From the NCBI GenBank assembly GCA_003427395.1, contig BFEA01000078.1, forward strand, positions 3,273,775 to 3,297,683: a stretch of 23,909 nucleotides of DNA. Reading direction: 5' to 3'. This stretch comes from Chara braunii (taxonomy: Eukaryota > Streptophyta > Charophyceae > Charales > Characeae). This document shows positions 8,798 to 17,174 of this stretch, piece after piece; position 1 is the first letter of the stretch, and every line of letters begins with the position of its first letter. The translations under genes were made by a program, and so were the position numbers. Under the pieces are notes generated by a model. The model was not told where the DNA came from. It saw only the letters and a list, made by a program, of their open reading frames with translations, and ran no database searches.

Positions 8798-9528
8798 GTT
8801 TAGTCACCTGTCCCCCAATCAATATCAATAGATGGGTAATCAACTCCCATACGGTCAGTATCCGCCGATTTGGACCTTACCACTTAGTTTCAATGGCAGG
8901 CAGGAAGTATAACAAACAGCGTACGTTCGCGCGCTTCCCCATAGCACTTGCTTCGTGACTACGGTAGGCAGGGTATTCTTAGCGGAAAAAGGGTAATCAC
9001 ATCATGATTCACATGGTTTCCTAAAAAAATGTTCTATATCTGTCTGTTCTACAGGAATATGAGAAAAAAAAAGAAAAAAAAGAAAAAGGGACGCTGGGCC
9101 CTGTTCCCAGTACGTCCTGCTCCCCAAGAATAGACTGGAGCACTATGTTTTTCGAAGACAAAGGAGTCGTCATCATAATGACATTGACATATAAACCACA
9201 ACCACACGGCGAATGTGGCGTCCGTCCCTGGGATGGGATCGAAAGATGACGGGAAGGTTCCTTACAGGGTCTTCAACAGGCTTTGTTGTTTCTTTTTGAA
9301 GTCCTTGTTTTTTTTTTTTTTTTTTTTTTTCAGTCCTTGTTTTTCAAAAGGGCGAGAGCCTCAGGTCCTCAGGTTGTCATCATTGACTGACCAGCCCCTG
9401 CTAATTGGGAATATTTTATTTTTGTTCTGTTTATAACTCATTGCCCCTGGATTCGCTCATCAGTCTGTATTAAGGTAGTTTATGCCCCCCTTGGTCCTCC
9501 CACACTTGTTGCCTCTTTGGGGGGCACT
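8798..9528. other. Unassigned intergenic stretch with homopolymers
   Basis: No gene recognised. It holds an A-rich run at about 9063-9088 and a 23-base T run at 9308-9330. The T run is flanked on both sides by AGTCCTTGTTTT, so it may reflect slippage or insertion of a bare poly(A) tract. Confidence 0.4.
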
Positions 9529-9539
9529 GGGCCCTCTCT

Positions 9540-10039
9540 TTTTTTTCTTCTTCTTTTTTTGGGAATCCTTCCCTTCTATATTCTTCTCTCAACTTCTTGC
9601 ATTTCACTACCTACCTACTCCTAAGGCTATCTATAGGGGACCCCTGCAAGCATAGCTACCACTCACTGTGAAGGGGATATTGCATGTTGCCCCTTGCCCA
9701 AGTGGCTAAGGGTGTAGGGTTGGGGCCGCCAGTGGGGGTCTGGCTAACGCAAAGACCGAGACCTGCCAGTAGCTGCGCCTCCCTTTCTCATCGTCCCCCA
9801 CCCCTCATCGAGTAGCAGCAGTGGCTATGGCCAACACTCTCCCACACACCACACACAACCCACTCGCGCTCGCACTCACACCCGTGTTGGTCATAGACTC
9901 CACTATCACCGATCAGGGGTATCCAGAGGACTATCACAGTCCATTGGCACTAAGAGCGCCACAGGCGGTCGTGGGGCTTGAACCCACAACCTCCTGAATG
10001 CCACTTGCGTGCCTAACCAACTGAGCTAGGCGGCTGGAT
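9540..10039 (-). mobile_element. Full-length tRNA-derived SINE
   Basis: On the minus strand the element starts ATCCAGCCGCC and carries a tRNA-like head, an unrelated body of about 400 bases, and a purine-rich tail (AAAAAAAGAAGAAGAAAAAA). The A box TAGCTCAGTTGG fits the Pol III consensus. The B box GGTTCAAGCCC sits in a perfect 5-bp T stem (GTGGG/CCCAC). The acceptor arms do not pair, so this is not a functional tRNA. The body includes a TG-rich patch around 9850. Such elements are transcribed by Pol III and mobilised by a partner LINE. The two matching 11-bp flanks fix both ends. Near the tail, GAGAGAAGAATATAG is shared with the copy at 7725-8000. Confidence 0.85.
9974..10028 (-). promoter_or_regulatory. 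Internal Pol III promoter (A and B boxes) of the SINE
   Basis: A box TAGCTCAGTTGG at 10017-10028 and B box GGTTCAAGCCC at 9974-9984, read on the minus strand. The gap of 32 bases is normal for a tRNA-type promoter. Confidence 0.8.
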
Positions 10040-10056
10040 GGGCCCTCTCTATTCCC

Positions 10057-10088
10057 CAAAAAAACAAACAAACAAACAAACAAACAAA
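10057..10088. repeat. (AAAC)n microsatellite
   Basis: A run of CAAA units directly beside the SINE's target duplication. Confidence 0.9.
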
Positions 10089-10437
10089 TAGAAAGGTTCT
10101 GCGGAGGGGGGGCGTCGTAACTTTCCCAATCGAAGCGGTCTGGCCGAATCCGCTGCTGCGTGTGGCTGATCCCCGAGGTGATGTGGCTGGTATAAAGTTC
10201 CGTACGCTATACGGCAGCGGGGGACGACGCTTGAACCGTTGGAAGTGTCGATGAAACAGGGAGGACCTGAGTGAAGAGTCCACGGAAAGTTATGCCATTG
10301 CTACATACCTGGCGACCAGGCAGTCAGGCAGACAAGGAGGCAGGCAGGAAGCCAGGCAGACAAGGAGGCAGTCAGGCCGTTTAGGAGCACACCTGAGTCG
10401 AGTCGCCACTGCACAAACGTAAGGCACCACCGCAGGC
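10089..10437. other. GC-rich upstream region with CAGG-type repeats
   Basis: No gene recognised. From about 10309 to 10380 there are imperfect repeats of AGGCAGNCAGG/GACAAGGAGGCAG. The open frames here are repeat-driven and show no conserved domain. Confidence 0.45.
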
Positions 10438-10627
10438 GGGACTGAGCAAATAGTGGTAGTGGGCATGCTCATCGGCGGACGGCGGGGTATTTNGCCCCGT
10501 AGTGCAGGCGGAAAGGACCTACGGCGGAATTCGGGACTGAGCAAATAGTGGTAGTGGGCATGCTCATCGGCGGACGGCGGGGTATTTAGCCCCATAGTGC
10601 AGGCGGAAAGGACCTACGGCGGAATTT
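10438..10627. repeat. 95-bp tandem duplication containing an ambiguous base
   Basis: Units 10438-10532 and 10533-10627 are almost identical. The visible differences are a C/T change (CCCCGT against CCCCAT), the last base, and an N at 10493 where the second copy has A. The near identity suggests a recent duplication. The N suggests reads from the two copies were not separated cleanly. Confidence 0.92.
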
Positions 10628-10704
10628 TTCAGCCGGTGGCGGCTAGAATCTATCATGCGATCGACCCCCCGACGGAGAGAGATCAAAAAGGGGCAGATCA
10701 AAGA

Positions 10705-10770
10705 GGGGCGGCAGGTGATACAGTTCGCAGAAAGGGGCGGCAGGTGATAGAGTTCGCAGAGAGGGGCGGC
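10705..10770. repeat. 29-bp tandem repeat, 2.3 units
   Basis: GGGGCGGC begins units at 10705, 10734 and 10763, with GGTGATASAGTTCGCAGA between them. It lies about 260 bases upstream of the DUF4360 start codon, within its presumed promoter region. No known element was recognised in it. Confidence 0.88.
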
Positions 10771-11032
10771 GTGTCGTTCTAGCTGTAGTGAGTGTAGTGC
10801 GAGTGCGCTGAGGATTCGAAGCGAGGCGCGCTGAGGGTTCCACCAAGCCGGAAGCGCCGAGGGTTCGAAGCCAGATCCAGTCAAAGAGACGGTAATAGCG
10901 AAGGCGTCGAAGGCGTCCCGTGGCAAACGAGGCTGTCAAGCTACGCCATCGCTGCGGGCAGGACTACAGCCCCAGCAAAGCAGCTGCTGTGGAGCCCGCT
11001 GAGCGAAGAAGACGAAGGTGGAAGCGAGGACG

Positions 11033-11701
11033 ATGGCGCGCAGTGGCGTTCGGTCGTTCCCTTCATTGACAGCGGCTTCGGCGTCGGCGGCGTCGGCGGC
11101 GGCGGCTGCTTTTCTCTTGCTGTCCATGATCCATGTGAGCGTTAGCGGAGAAACGGCTACTTTGCCATGGCCGGAGTACGTTCAGATCGACTCGGTCTCG
11201 TACGCGGGATCCGGATGTCCACCTGGCAGCTCCGAGTATGTCCTCTCCTCCAACATGTCGACGCTGACACTGATCTTCAGCAACTTCACTGCGAGCACGG
11301 ACGGAGGCATCCAGGAGCGCCGGAAGAACTGCCAGCTGTCAGTCGGGCTGACATTTCCCCTTGGCTGGTCATACAGCGTGGGGAACATTACCAGTAGGGG
11401 GTTCGCCGCCCTTGATGCTGGAGTCAGGGGTCTTCATCGCACAAGCTTCTATTATTCTGGCATGCCAGGAACCGCGCATGCGACTCTCAACATGACGGGC
11501 CCATTTGATGGCAATTACGAGGTCACCGACACACTGGACGCTGTGATGTACAGCCCGTGCGGCACGTTTCGAAATCTCAACCTCAACACCGAAGTCCGCG
11601 TTGACGACGGAGTGAGCAACGGTCAGGGCATCATGACCGTCGATTCCACGGATCTACGCTTCAGGCTCATATTCACCATCATGTGGAAGAAGTGCGATTG
11701 A
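11033..11701 (+). CDS. Secreted DUF4360 domain protein, 222 residues, intact
   Basis: A complete single-exon frame. The ATG at 11033 is preferred over the in-frame GTG at 11018 because it is a true ATG with A at -3 and G at +4. Residues 1-39 form a signal peptide: a basic start, an Ala-rich stretch, then AFLLLSMIHVSVSG, with likely cleavage near residue 39. From about residue 50 to 221 it matches the DUF4360 pattern as I remember it: SVSYAGSGCP at 54-63, ERRKNCQLS at 95-103, a SRGFAALDAGV segment, YYSG, TGPFDGNY, SPCGTF and a final WKKC. Four cysteines (62, 100, 176, 221) could form two disulfides. N-glycosylation sequons lie at 74, 84, 118 and 153. The predicted product is extracellular. The family's biochemical role is not established. 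It has no frameshifts, unlike everything around it. Confidence 0.87.
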   Translation: MARSGVRSFPSLTAASASAASAAAAAFLLLSMIHVSVSGETATLPWPEYVQIDSVSYAGSGCPPGSSEYVLSSNMSTLTLIFSNFTASTDGGIQERRKNCQLSVGLTFPLGWSYSVGNITSRGFAALDAGVRGLHRTSFYYSGMPGTAHATLNMTGPFDGNYEVTDTLDAVMYSPCGTFRNLNLNTEVRVDDGVSNGQGIMTVDSTDLRFRLIFTIMWKKCD

Positions 11702-12505
11702 GTCCGTCCCAAGATCAAGTCACCCCCCCCTCCGCCCTCATCGGCAAGCTCATCGGCGCTGCTTGGCGGCACTCATCAATCTGCTTTTAACTCCTTCATC
11801 GACTTGCTTGTTCTTCTTCGTCCAGCTGCTTGATCTCCTTCATCGAGCTGCTTGTCCGCGCTATCAGTCTTTTTTTTTATTTTTTTTTATTATTATTATT
11901 ATCAGTCTGTTCTCGAAAGTGTTGCATTTGTTCGATTTTGTTCGTGGAGGATGGAAAAGCGATAGCCGGTTGCTTCGACCATCGCGAGGGATCGGATTTG
12001 CGTAGTGGCTTCTTCTCTCAGTTCCACTGCGTAGTCGAGATTTCCCTTGTGGGTAAAGGTTTTCACTGAGATTGTAATGCTCGTTCGCTAAGCGGGCCGC
12101 TTTGGTAGATAAGATCGGAATAGGAGGGAGTAGGGGCGACTCGGGGCGAGTAGAGAGAAAGAGGCCGTCAGGAGCCGGGGAACTTCGAGTCCATGGAAAT
12201 TATAGATCAAGCCACGAGTGTGCCGAGACGGATCATCATTGGTGAGTCGTCCACTGTCGTCGAGTGGACAGACTACAGGCAGGCGCCATCGGATCGAAGG
12301 AGAGTCTGCTTAGAATGATGCTTCTTCTTGTAGCTGCAGTGCCCGCTAAATAAGCTCCATCTTCAGTGCTGAAGTAAAGGCAGGACTTCAGTGGAGAATG
12401 TTTCCTTCCCGTAAACCCCGGTTATTGTCGTTCTGACGTTTACGCCGGAGAACATGTGCAATTTTTTTCCTCTCCCACATCGTTTCTAATGTACGTCATC
12501 AAGCC
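11702..12505. other. Downstream flank / probable 3' UTR and intergenic sequence
   Basis: Pyrimidine-rich sequence follows the DUF4360 stop, with a T-rich and (TTA)n patch at 11871-11901. A TGTAA word lies near 12073. This is a polyadenylation signal in green algae, but a single pentamer is weak evidence here. No further coding segment is recognised before the CT tracts. A short hairpin (GTCCACT/AGTGGAC) is at 12249-12269. Confidence 0.45.
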
Positions 12506-12510
12506 GCGTC

Positions 12511-12511
<1 letters not shown>

Positions 12512-12606
<95 letters not shown>

Positions 12607-12694
12607 ATCGATGTCGCTTGCATCCGTCTCACATTCTCTCCCCCTCTCTGTCTCTGTCTCTCTCTCTCGATGAGGGTCGCTTGCATCCGTCTCC

Positions 12695-12754
<60 letters not shown>

Positions 12755-12755
12755 A
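12512..12755. repeat. (CT)n microsatellites with interspersed unique unit
   Basis: Two long CT tracts (about 12512-12603 and 12694-12755) are separated by sequence that carries CGCTTGCATCCGTCTC twice (12615-12630 and 12678-12693). The Ser-Leu and Arg-Glu frames are artefacts of the dinucleotide. Confidence 0.95.
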
Positions 12756-12841
12756 CTATTGATTGCACATACATAGATTATATATATACTTTTATTAATA
12801 GTATATTATGATTATTAGTTCATCAAATTTGTAAATGACAT

Positions 12842-12899
12842 TAGATATATAAATTTCAATTAGATAGATATATAAATTTCAATTAGATATATAAATTTA
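12842..12899. repeat. AT-rich direct repeats (ATATATAAATTTCAATTAGA)
   Basis: Three imperfect copies of a unit containing TTAGATATATAAATTTCAA, about 20-25 bases each, sit between CT tracts. No function is apparent. Confidence 0.8.
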
Positions 12900-12956
12900 G
12901 TCTCTCTCTCTCTCTCCCCATCTCTCTCTCTCTGGATCTGGGTTGCATCCGTCTCA

Positions 12957-13006
<50 letters not shown>

Positions 13007-13181
13007 NNNNNNNNNNNNNNNNNNNNNNNNNNNNNNNNNNNNNNNNNNNNNNNNNNNNNNNNNNNNNNNNNNNNNNNNNNNNNNNNNNNNNNNNNNNNNN
13101 NNNNNNNNNNNNNNNNNNNNNNNNNNNNNNNNNNNNNNNNNNNNNNNNNNNNNNNNNNNNNNNNNNNNNNNNNNNNNNNNN

Positions 13182-13271
<90 letters not shown>
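12900..13271. repeat. (CT)n microsatellite interrupted by assembly gap
   Basis: CT tracts at 12900-12934 and 12958-13006 and, past the gap, 13182-13271. A third copy of the TTGCATCCGTCTCACATT unit is at 12943-12960. The gap's true content is most simply more of the same repeat. Confidence 0.92.
13007..13181. other. Assembly gap (175 N)
   Basis: A run of 175 undetermined bases inside a CT microsatellite. Its real length is unknown. Nothing can be said about its content. Confidence 0.99.
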
Positions 13272-13272
<1 letters not shown>

Positions 13273-13309
13273 TCTTTTCGCCCCCCCTCTCGGCGCACCC
13301 CTCTTATCT

Positions 13310-13365
13310 TTTTTCTTTCATAAAACTAAGCTATGTTCTTGTGTCAATTTCACCTCCCACCGCCA
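13310..13365 (-). mobile_element. SINE tail fragment (third copy of shared 3' end)
   Basis: On the plus strand, AAGCTATGTTCTTGTGTCAA then TTTCACCTCCCA closely parallels the AAGCTATATTCTTCTCTCAA then TTTCACCTCACA at 7751-7783. It also has a T-rich stretch on the same side. Only the tail is recognisable. Confidence 0.45.
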
Positions 13366-13871
13366 ATCCCCGCTCAAAAGCCCGGTTGAGACCGGAAGGA
13401 GGTTCGTGAATGATATTGTCGTCAATGACGCTGCCGGCCGTGACTCAAGATTAGTTTAGAGCCTCGTTGGCCTATTATGCGAATCCCTGTAACGGTTATG
13501 TTTTTGTTTTTTGGCGGACAGCCGGGGGTTAGATTGCATGAGCATCTAATAGCAAGTGGATCAGCTACTTCGGGGTTGGCGGACAGCCGGGGGTTAGTTT
13601 GCATTAGAAAGTGGATTAGGGGCTTCCGGGCTTATGTGGCCGAGCAACCGCGGAATCAACCTTAATGTGAGGCAGAGCGGCCGTAGGATCAACGTTCGTT
13701 CGGCAAGTACAAATATTAAACGACGGAGCCATGTCGACCTAAACCGTGTGACACAGTTATTGTAAATTAAAAATTTAGAAGAGATGCAATAAAAAAAGAA
13801 ACAAATGCTTGTCAAAGCGTTTGTTCACATTGGGAAAAGTCGTAAAACTGTTAAAAAAAAAAAAAGAAAAA
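13366..13871. repeat. Unassigned sequence with a 65-bp-spaced direct repeat
   Basis: TTGGCGGACAGCCGGGGGTT occurs at 13511 and 13576, each followed by AGNTTGCAT and then a similar AGNAAGTGGAT. The rest shows no gene. It ends in A-rich sequence at about 13852-13873, next to the foldback element. Confidence 0.6.
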
Positions 13872-14106
13872 AAGTCATAAAACGTCCCCGCAGCTAAAGC
13901 TTTGTATCCGTTTCGCCCCAAACGCCGAAGACGGTGCCGCAGGCCCCAAGGTCACTTTCCGAGTCATTTTTGCACCCTGCTAAACACTTTCCCTCCATTT
14001 TTACACAGCAGTCGTTTCCTGCCCAGCCAGGGTGCAAAAATGACACCAAAATTGATTTTGGGACCTGGGGCACTTTTTTTCTCGTTTGGGGGGAAGGTCT
14101 TATGAC
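13872..14106. mobile_element. Foldback/MITE-like element, copy 2
   Basis: The left arm begins GTCATAAAACGTCCCC (13874). The right end is GGGAAGGTCTTATGAC (14091-14106). The arms are imperfect inverted repeats up to a perfect 17-bp inner stem: GTCATTTTTGCACCCTG at 13963-13979 against 14028-14044. A second matching block, GTGCCnCAGGnCCCAA, lies outside it on each arm. The central loop is about 48 bases. It is non-coding, and its outer arm sequence is shared with the elements at 14120 and 6764. Target duplications were not resolved. Confidence 0.72.
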
Positions 14107-14119
14107 TCTCCAGGCAGGG

Positions 14120-14232
14120 AAAAGTCATTAAACCTCCCCACAGCGGAAAGCTTGTATCGGATACCCCCAAAACGGCGAAGAAGGTGCTGCTGGCCCCGAA
14201 GTCACTTCGGGGGCGAACGGATACAAAGGTTT
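14120..14232. mobile_element. Foldback/MITE-like element, copy 3 (short)
   Basis: The left part (14120-14206) is a direct repeat of 13870-13957: AAAAGTCATTAAAC..CCCC.CAG, AAAGCTTGTATC, then ACGGCGAAGAAGGTGC and GGCCCCGAAGTCAC. It is followed by GGGCGAACGGATACAAAGG (14211-14229), which is the inverted counterpart of the CTTTGTATCCGTTTCGCCC stretch in copy 2. It is a shorter relative adjacent to copy 2. Confidence 0.65.
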
Positions 14233-14275
14233 CGTCGCGCGCAGTAGCTGAGGTAGGAGATTGGGACCTCACTAT

Positions 14276-14484
14276 GGGCCTCGCTGCACTACTCTTGAAT
14301 CTTGAAAATTTGAGAGTTCATCCCCGCTGCACTAACTCTTTACTCTTGATATCGCGTCCTGGATTTCTATTCAAGAGCTGTTAGGGCCTCGCTGCACTAC
14401 TCTTGAATCTTGAAAAATCAAGAGTTCATCACCGCTGCACTAACTCTTGATGCCACGTCCTTGATTTCTATTGAAGAGCTGTCA
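14276..14484. repeat. 108-bp tandem duplication
   Basis: GGGCCTCGCTGCACTACTCT starts units at 14276 and 14384. Each unit also carries CGCTGCACTAACTCTT and GATTTCTATTNAAGAGCTGT. Words CTCTTGAA/TTCAAGAG and CTGCACTA recur through the whole 14276-15206 block. Confidence 0.88.
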
Positions 14485-14516
14485 GATTCACTCTCGAAAA
14501 CATCGAGAGTGGAGAG

Positions 14517-15195
14517 TGAGTCATAGCTGCACTGACTGTGGAAAACTGTGCTTGGTCCGGTGCTTCAAGAGGTGTCAGAAATGGCCCATGGGACGAGCTC
14601 TTGAAGTTTCCACAGTCCCCCCCTGCAGGAGCTGTTTTTTCAATCGAGGCCGACGTGTCACTTCATGCGGTTTGCAAATTCGAGAGTTCGCCTCGGGTCT
14701 CGGTGGACAAATCATCGCTGCCCTGTTGTGTAGTGCCTGTCGGACAGTAGAGAATGCTCACGAGAGTAGAGAGTCCGGAGTAAGTGCAGCGACGACAGCA
14801 CTCGACGCCAATCCAGGAGTCTGACAGCGCAAGACGAACTCTTGAAAATTTTCATGTGTCTAGCAGTGAGGCCCTGAGTAATAGCTGCACTAACAGTGGA
14901 AAACTGCTCGAAGTTTCCAGAGTTCCTGCCTGCAAAGTTTCCACAGTTCCTGCCTGCAGGAGATTTTTTTTCAAACGAGGCCGACGGGTCCCTTCATGCG
15001 GTTTGCAAATTCGAGAGTTGGCCTCAGGTCTCTTTGGACAAATAGTCGCTGCCCTGCAGTGTAGTGTCTGTCCAACAGTAGAGAATGCTCACGAGAGTAG
15101 AGAGTCCAGAGTAAGTGCAGGGACGACAGCACATGATGCCAATCCAGGAGTCTGACAGCGCTAGGCGAACTCTTGAAAATTTTCATGTGTCTAGC
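14517..15195. repeat. Tandem duplication of ~357 / ~320 bp
   Basis: Copy A (14517-14874) and copy B (14876-15195) align along most of their length: ATAGCTGCACTNACNGTGG, the segment TTCATGCGGTTTGCAAATTC, AGAATGCTCACGAGAGTAGA, CCAATCCAGGAGTCTGACAG and the end CTTGAAAATTTTCATGTGTC. Copy B lacks about 40 bases near its start and has its own small repeat of TTTCCACAGTTCCTGCCTGC. A short frame ending in ...DANPGV is open in both copies, but nothing identifies it as a protein. Confidence 0.9.
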
Positions 15196-15429
15196 GTAGT
15201 GCAGCCAGGCCGTATGCCGTGTTATGAACCTGAACAGTTTCCAGGTTGTGTGCATTCACCTCCGATGCTGAGAAAACTAGTGCTGTCTCACAGCTGTCAG
15301 AGTCAAACGGATGACGCGGAATTCTTTGGACACTATCTGATGCCACGGGTGCTGTCAGATTGTCCTCCCACGAGGAGTTAATGATGGCTCAATGCAAAAG
15401 GGTATGGTAGAGGCATATTATTCGGGGAA

Positions 15430-15512
15430 TCCGATTCTTTTCCTTTTTTTCCCCTTTTTTTTTCTTGCTCCTTTTTTCTCTTCTTTTTTCCCTTTCTTCT
15501 TCCTTATTTTTC
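15430..15512. repeat. Polypyrimidine (T/C-rich) tract
   Basis: A low-complexity run of T with C interruptions, immediately outside the left arm of the large inverted repeat. Confidence 0.85.
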
Positions 15513-15519
15513 GTTTGGT

Positions 15520-15902
15520 GAAATTTTTGAAATGCCCCCGTAGTTTGCATTTATTTGTGGCCTGCCCCCTTGAAGGCCGACTTACCCTGTGGTGCCCCTC
15601 GGGCCTCTGAAATTTTCCGCAGGCCCCTGTCAGCATGGGGCGTAACTTTCCGATATGCCCTTACTGGACCGCTGGTGGTGTTTCGTCGGTCTGTCCTTGA
15701 AATGCCCTCACGAGGGGCACCCATCTTTCTGTGATGCCCTTGCAGCAGTGGCAGCAGGAATTCGAATTCAAAGTGGTAGACATTCCATGCGCCACCACGG
15801 AAAACGGTCTGTGTATGTGTGTGTGTTTGTTGTGTGTGTGTCTGTGTGTGTGTGTGTGTGTCTGTGTGTGCGTGTGTGTGGGCGCGTGTGTGTATATGTG
15901 TG

Positions 15903-15955
<53 letters not shown>

Positions 15956-16280
15956 CATCGCCAAATTTCTGATATGCCCCGGTAGTATCTCTCCCGGGGC
16001 CACGGGAAAGACTGCAAGTGTCAACAACGGCCACAGGGGCTCGCTGGAAAGATCGACTGTTCCAATAAGGGCATATGGGAAACTTTTGTGCTGGTTCTCA
16101 ACGGCCATCCGGTAGGGGCATACTGAAAATTTGGTACTGGTACCGGTAGGGGCATATGAAACATTTTTCAGGCCCAAACCATGCCAGGGGTTTTCTGGAA
16201 ACATCATTCGTCAAGGTAAGTCGGCCGTCAGAGGGGCACCACAAATAAAGGCAAACTTCAGGGGCATTTCGAAAATTTTG
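15520..16280. mobile_element. Large inverted-repeat (foldback) element with GT microsatellite loop
   Basis: The outer arms 15520-15588 and 16213-16280 are inverted repeats of about 70 bases. Both contain GAAATGCCCC, GTTTGC.TTTATTTGTGG and GGCCGACTTACC on their respective strands. Inside, short modules of the type ATATGCCCYT / GGGGCATAT recur in direct orientation on the left (near 15650) and inverted on the right (16060-16160). No protein is encoded. The foldback structure and lack of coding capacity point to a non-autonomous DNA element. The superfamily and target duplication are unresolved. Confidence 0.65.
15811..15954. repeat. (GT)n microsatellite
   Basis: Long GT tract with a few interruptions (TAT, TTG, GCGC), located in the loop of the inverted-repeat element. 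Frames through it give Cys-Val or Thr-His repeats only. Confidence 0.95.
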
Positions 16281-17174
16281 CTTTTTCGTTTTACAAAAGC
16301 AAGTCCGAAATCCGGTGCCAATACACCAACGAATTCCACAGCTCAGCCGTGATCTCGGTGGTCGCCCATGTCATAGAAAACTCATCTTTGAGCATAGTGA
16401 CGCAGGTAAAGTAGATCCATGAAAGCTCAAGGGCGTAAACAATGTGAAGTGGAGTGTAAGCAATGTGCCAAATGAGAAAGAAATTTTCACCTGAACATGG
16501 GAAGATACACCGCCTGTATTTTTTGTATTTTTATTTTTAATCATTTATAACATGATCTCCATGGACCATTCCTCTGCCCCCTGGGTGTAAGAACCCCAGG
16601 GGATAGAGGTCGGGTTTTCCGATGGCTCCAATCGATTCGCGGGGAGTTGCACCTGCTGGAAATGGGGTCCAGCGTCCCTTACACTCATTTGAAAATAAAT
16701 AAGGAGTCAGATGATCTTCAGCACCTCATTTGTCCTTCCCTCGTAGGGCTAGTAACCCTGGCTGGATCTCTTCACCCATTGGCACCAAACTTGAGTGAAA
16801 CCTAGCCTTTATTCAGCAGGAGATTGTCTAGCCTATCCAGAACGTTCTACCCCAAGCTCAGGTGAATGCCGTCATTGTCCTGCTCATACAATTTATGGAG
16901 TCTTAGGAATCAAAGTATGGATTTTTAGAGAAAAAACAATTTCATAAATTATTTATATTTTTTTCGTACTATCTGAAGCCATGAATTGCTTATGGTTGGG
17001 GGTGAAAAGGATTCTGGACGGCTACCCTTCCCCTGTAGAAATCTAACAGGGGGATCTTTCCCTGTGTTCACGGTGGTCTAGGGCCCATCAGCCATGGCTC
17101 CAAGATGATACCTGCTGTCGTAGCTTTCGAAAATATAGCCGTCTGACCCCAAGTGTGGAAGAAGTGTTCTTTAG
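16281..17174. other. Unassigned stretch, possibly LINE 3' UTR in part
   Basis: No coding signal. An A-rich patch on the minus strand at 16517-16545 lies beyond the end of the LINE frame and could mark the LINE's 3' end. If so, 16550-17174 would be its untranslated tail, but no target duplication was found to support this. A small hairpin with CCCCTGG/CCAGGGG arms sits near 16578-16602. Confidence 0.35.

Larger units (their letters stand above)
9529..10050. repeat. 11-bp target-site duplications flanking the SINE
   Basis: GGGCCCTCTCT occurs at 9529-9539 and again at 10040-10050, exactly bordering the tRNA head on one side and the A-rich tail on the other. An 11-base perfect direct repeat at these two boundaries is the signature of LINE-mediated retroposition. 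Confidence 0.88.

Noticed and set aside
9960-10036. A tRNA gene
   Set aside because: The Pol III boxes and T arm are good, but the acceptor stem does not pair and the sequence is the head of a longer element with target duplications, so it is a SINE.
12456-13323. Long Ser-Leu and Arg-Glu reading frames on both strands
   Set aside because: They are translations of CT dinucleotide repeats and run through N bases.
15551-16207. Thr-His / Cys-Val rich reading frames
   Set aside because: They are driven by the GT microsatellite inside a foldback element and show no domain.
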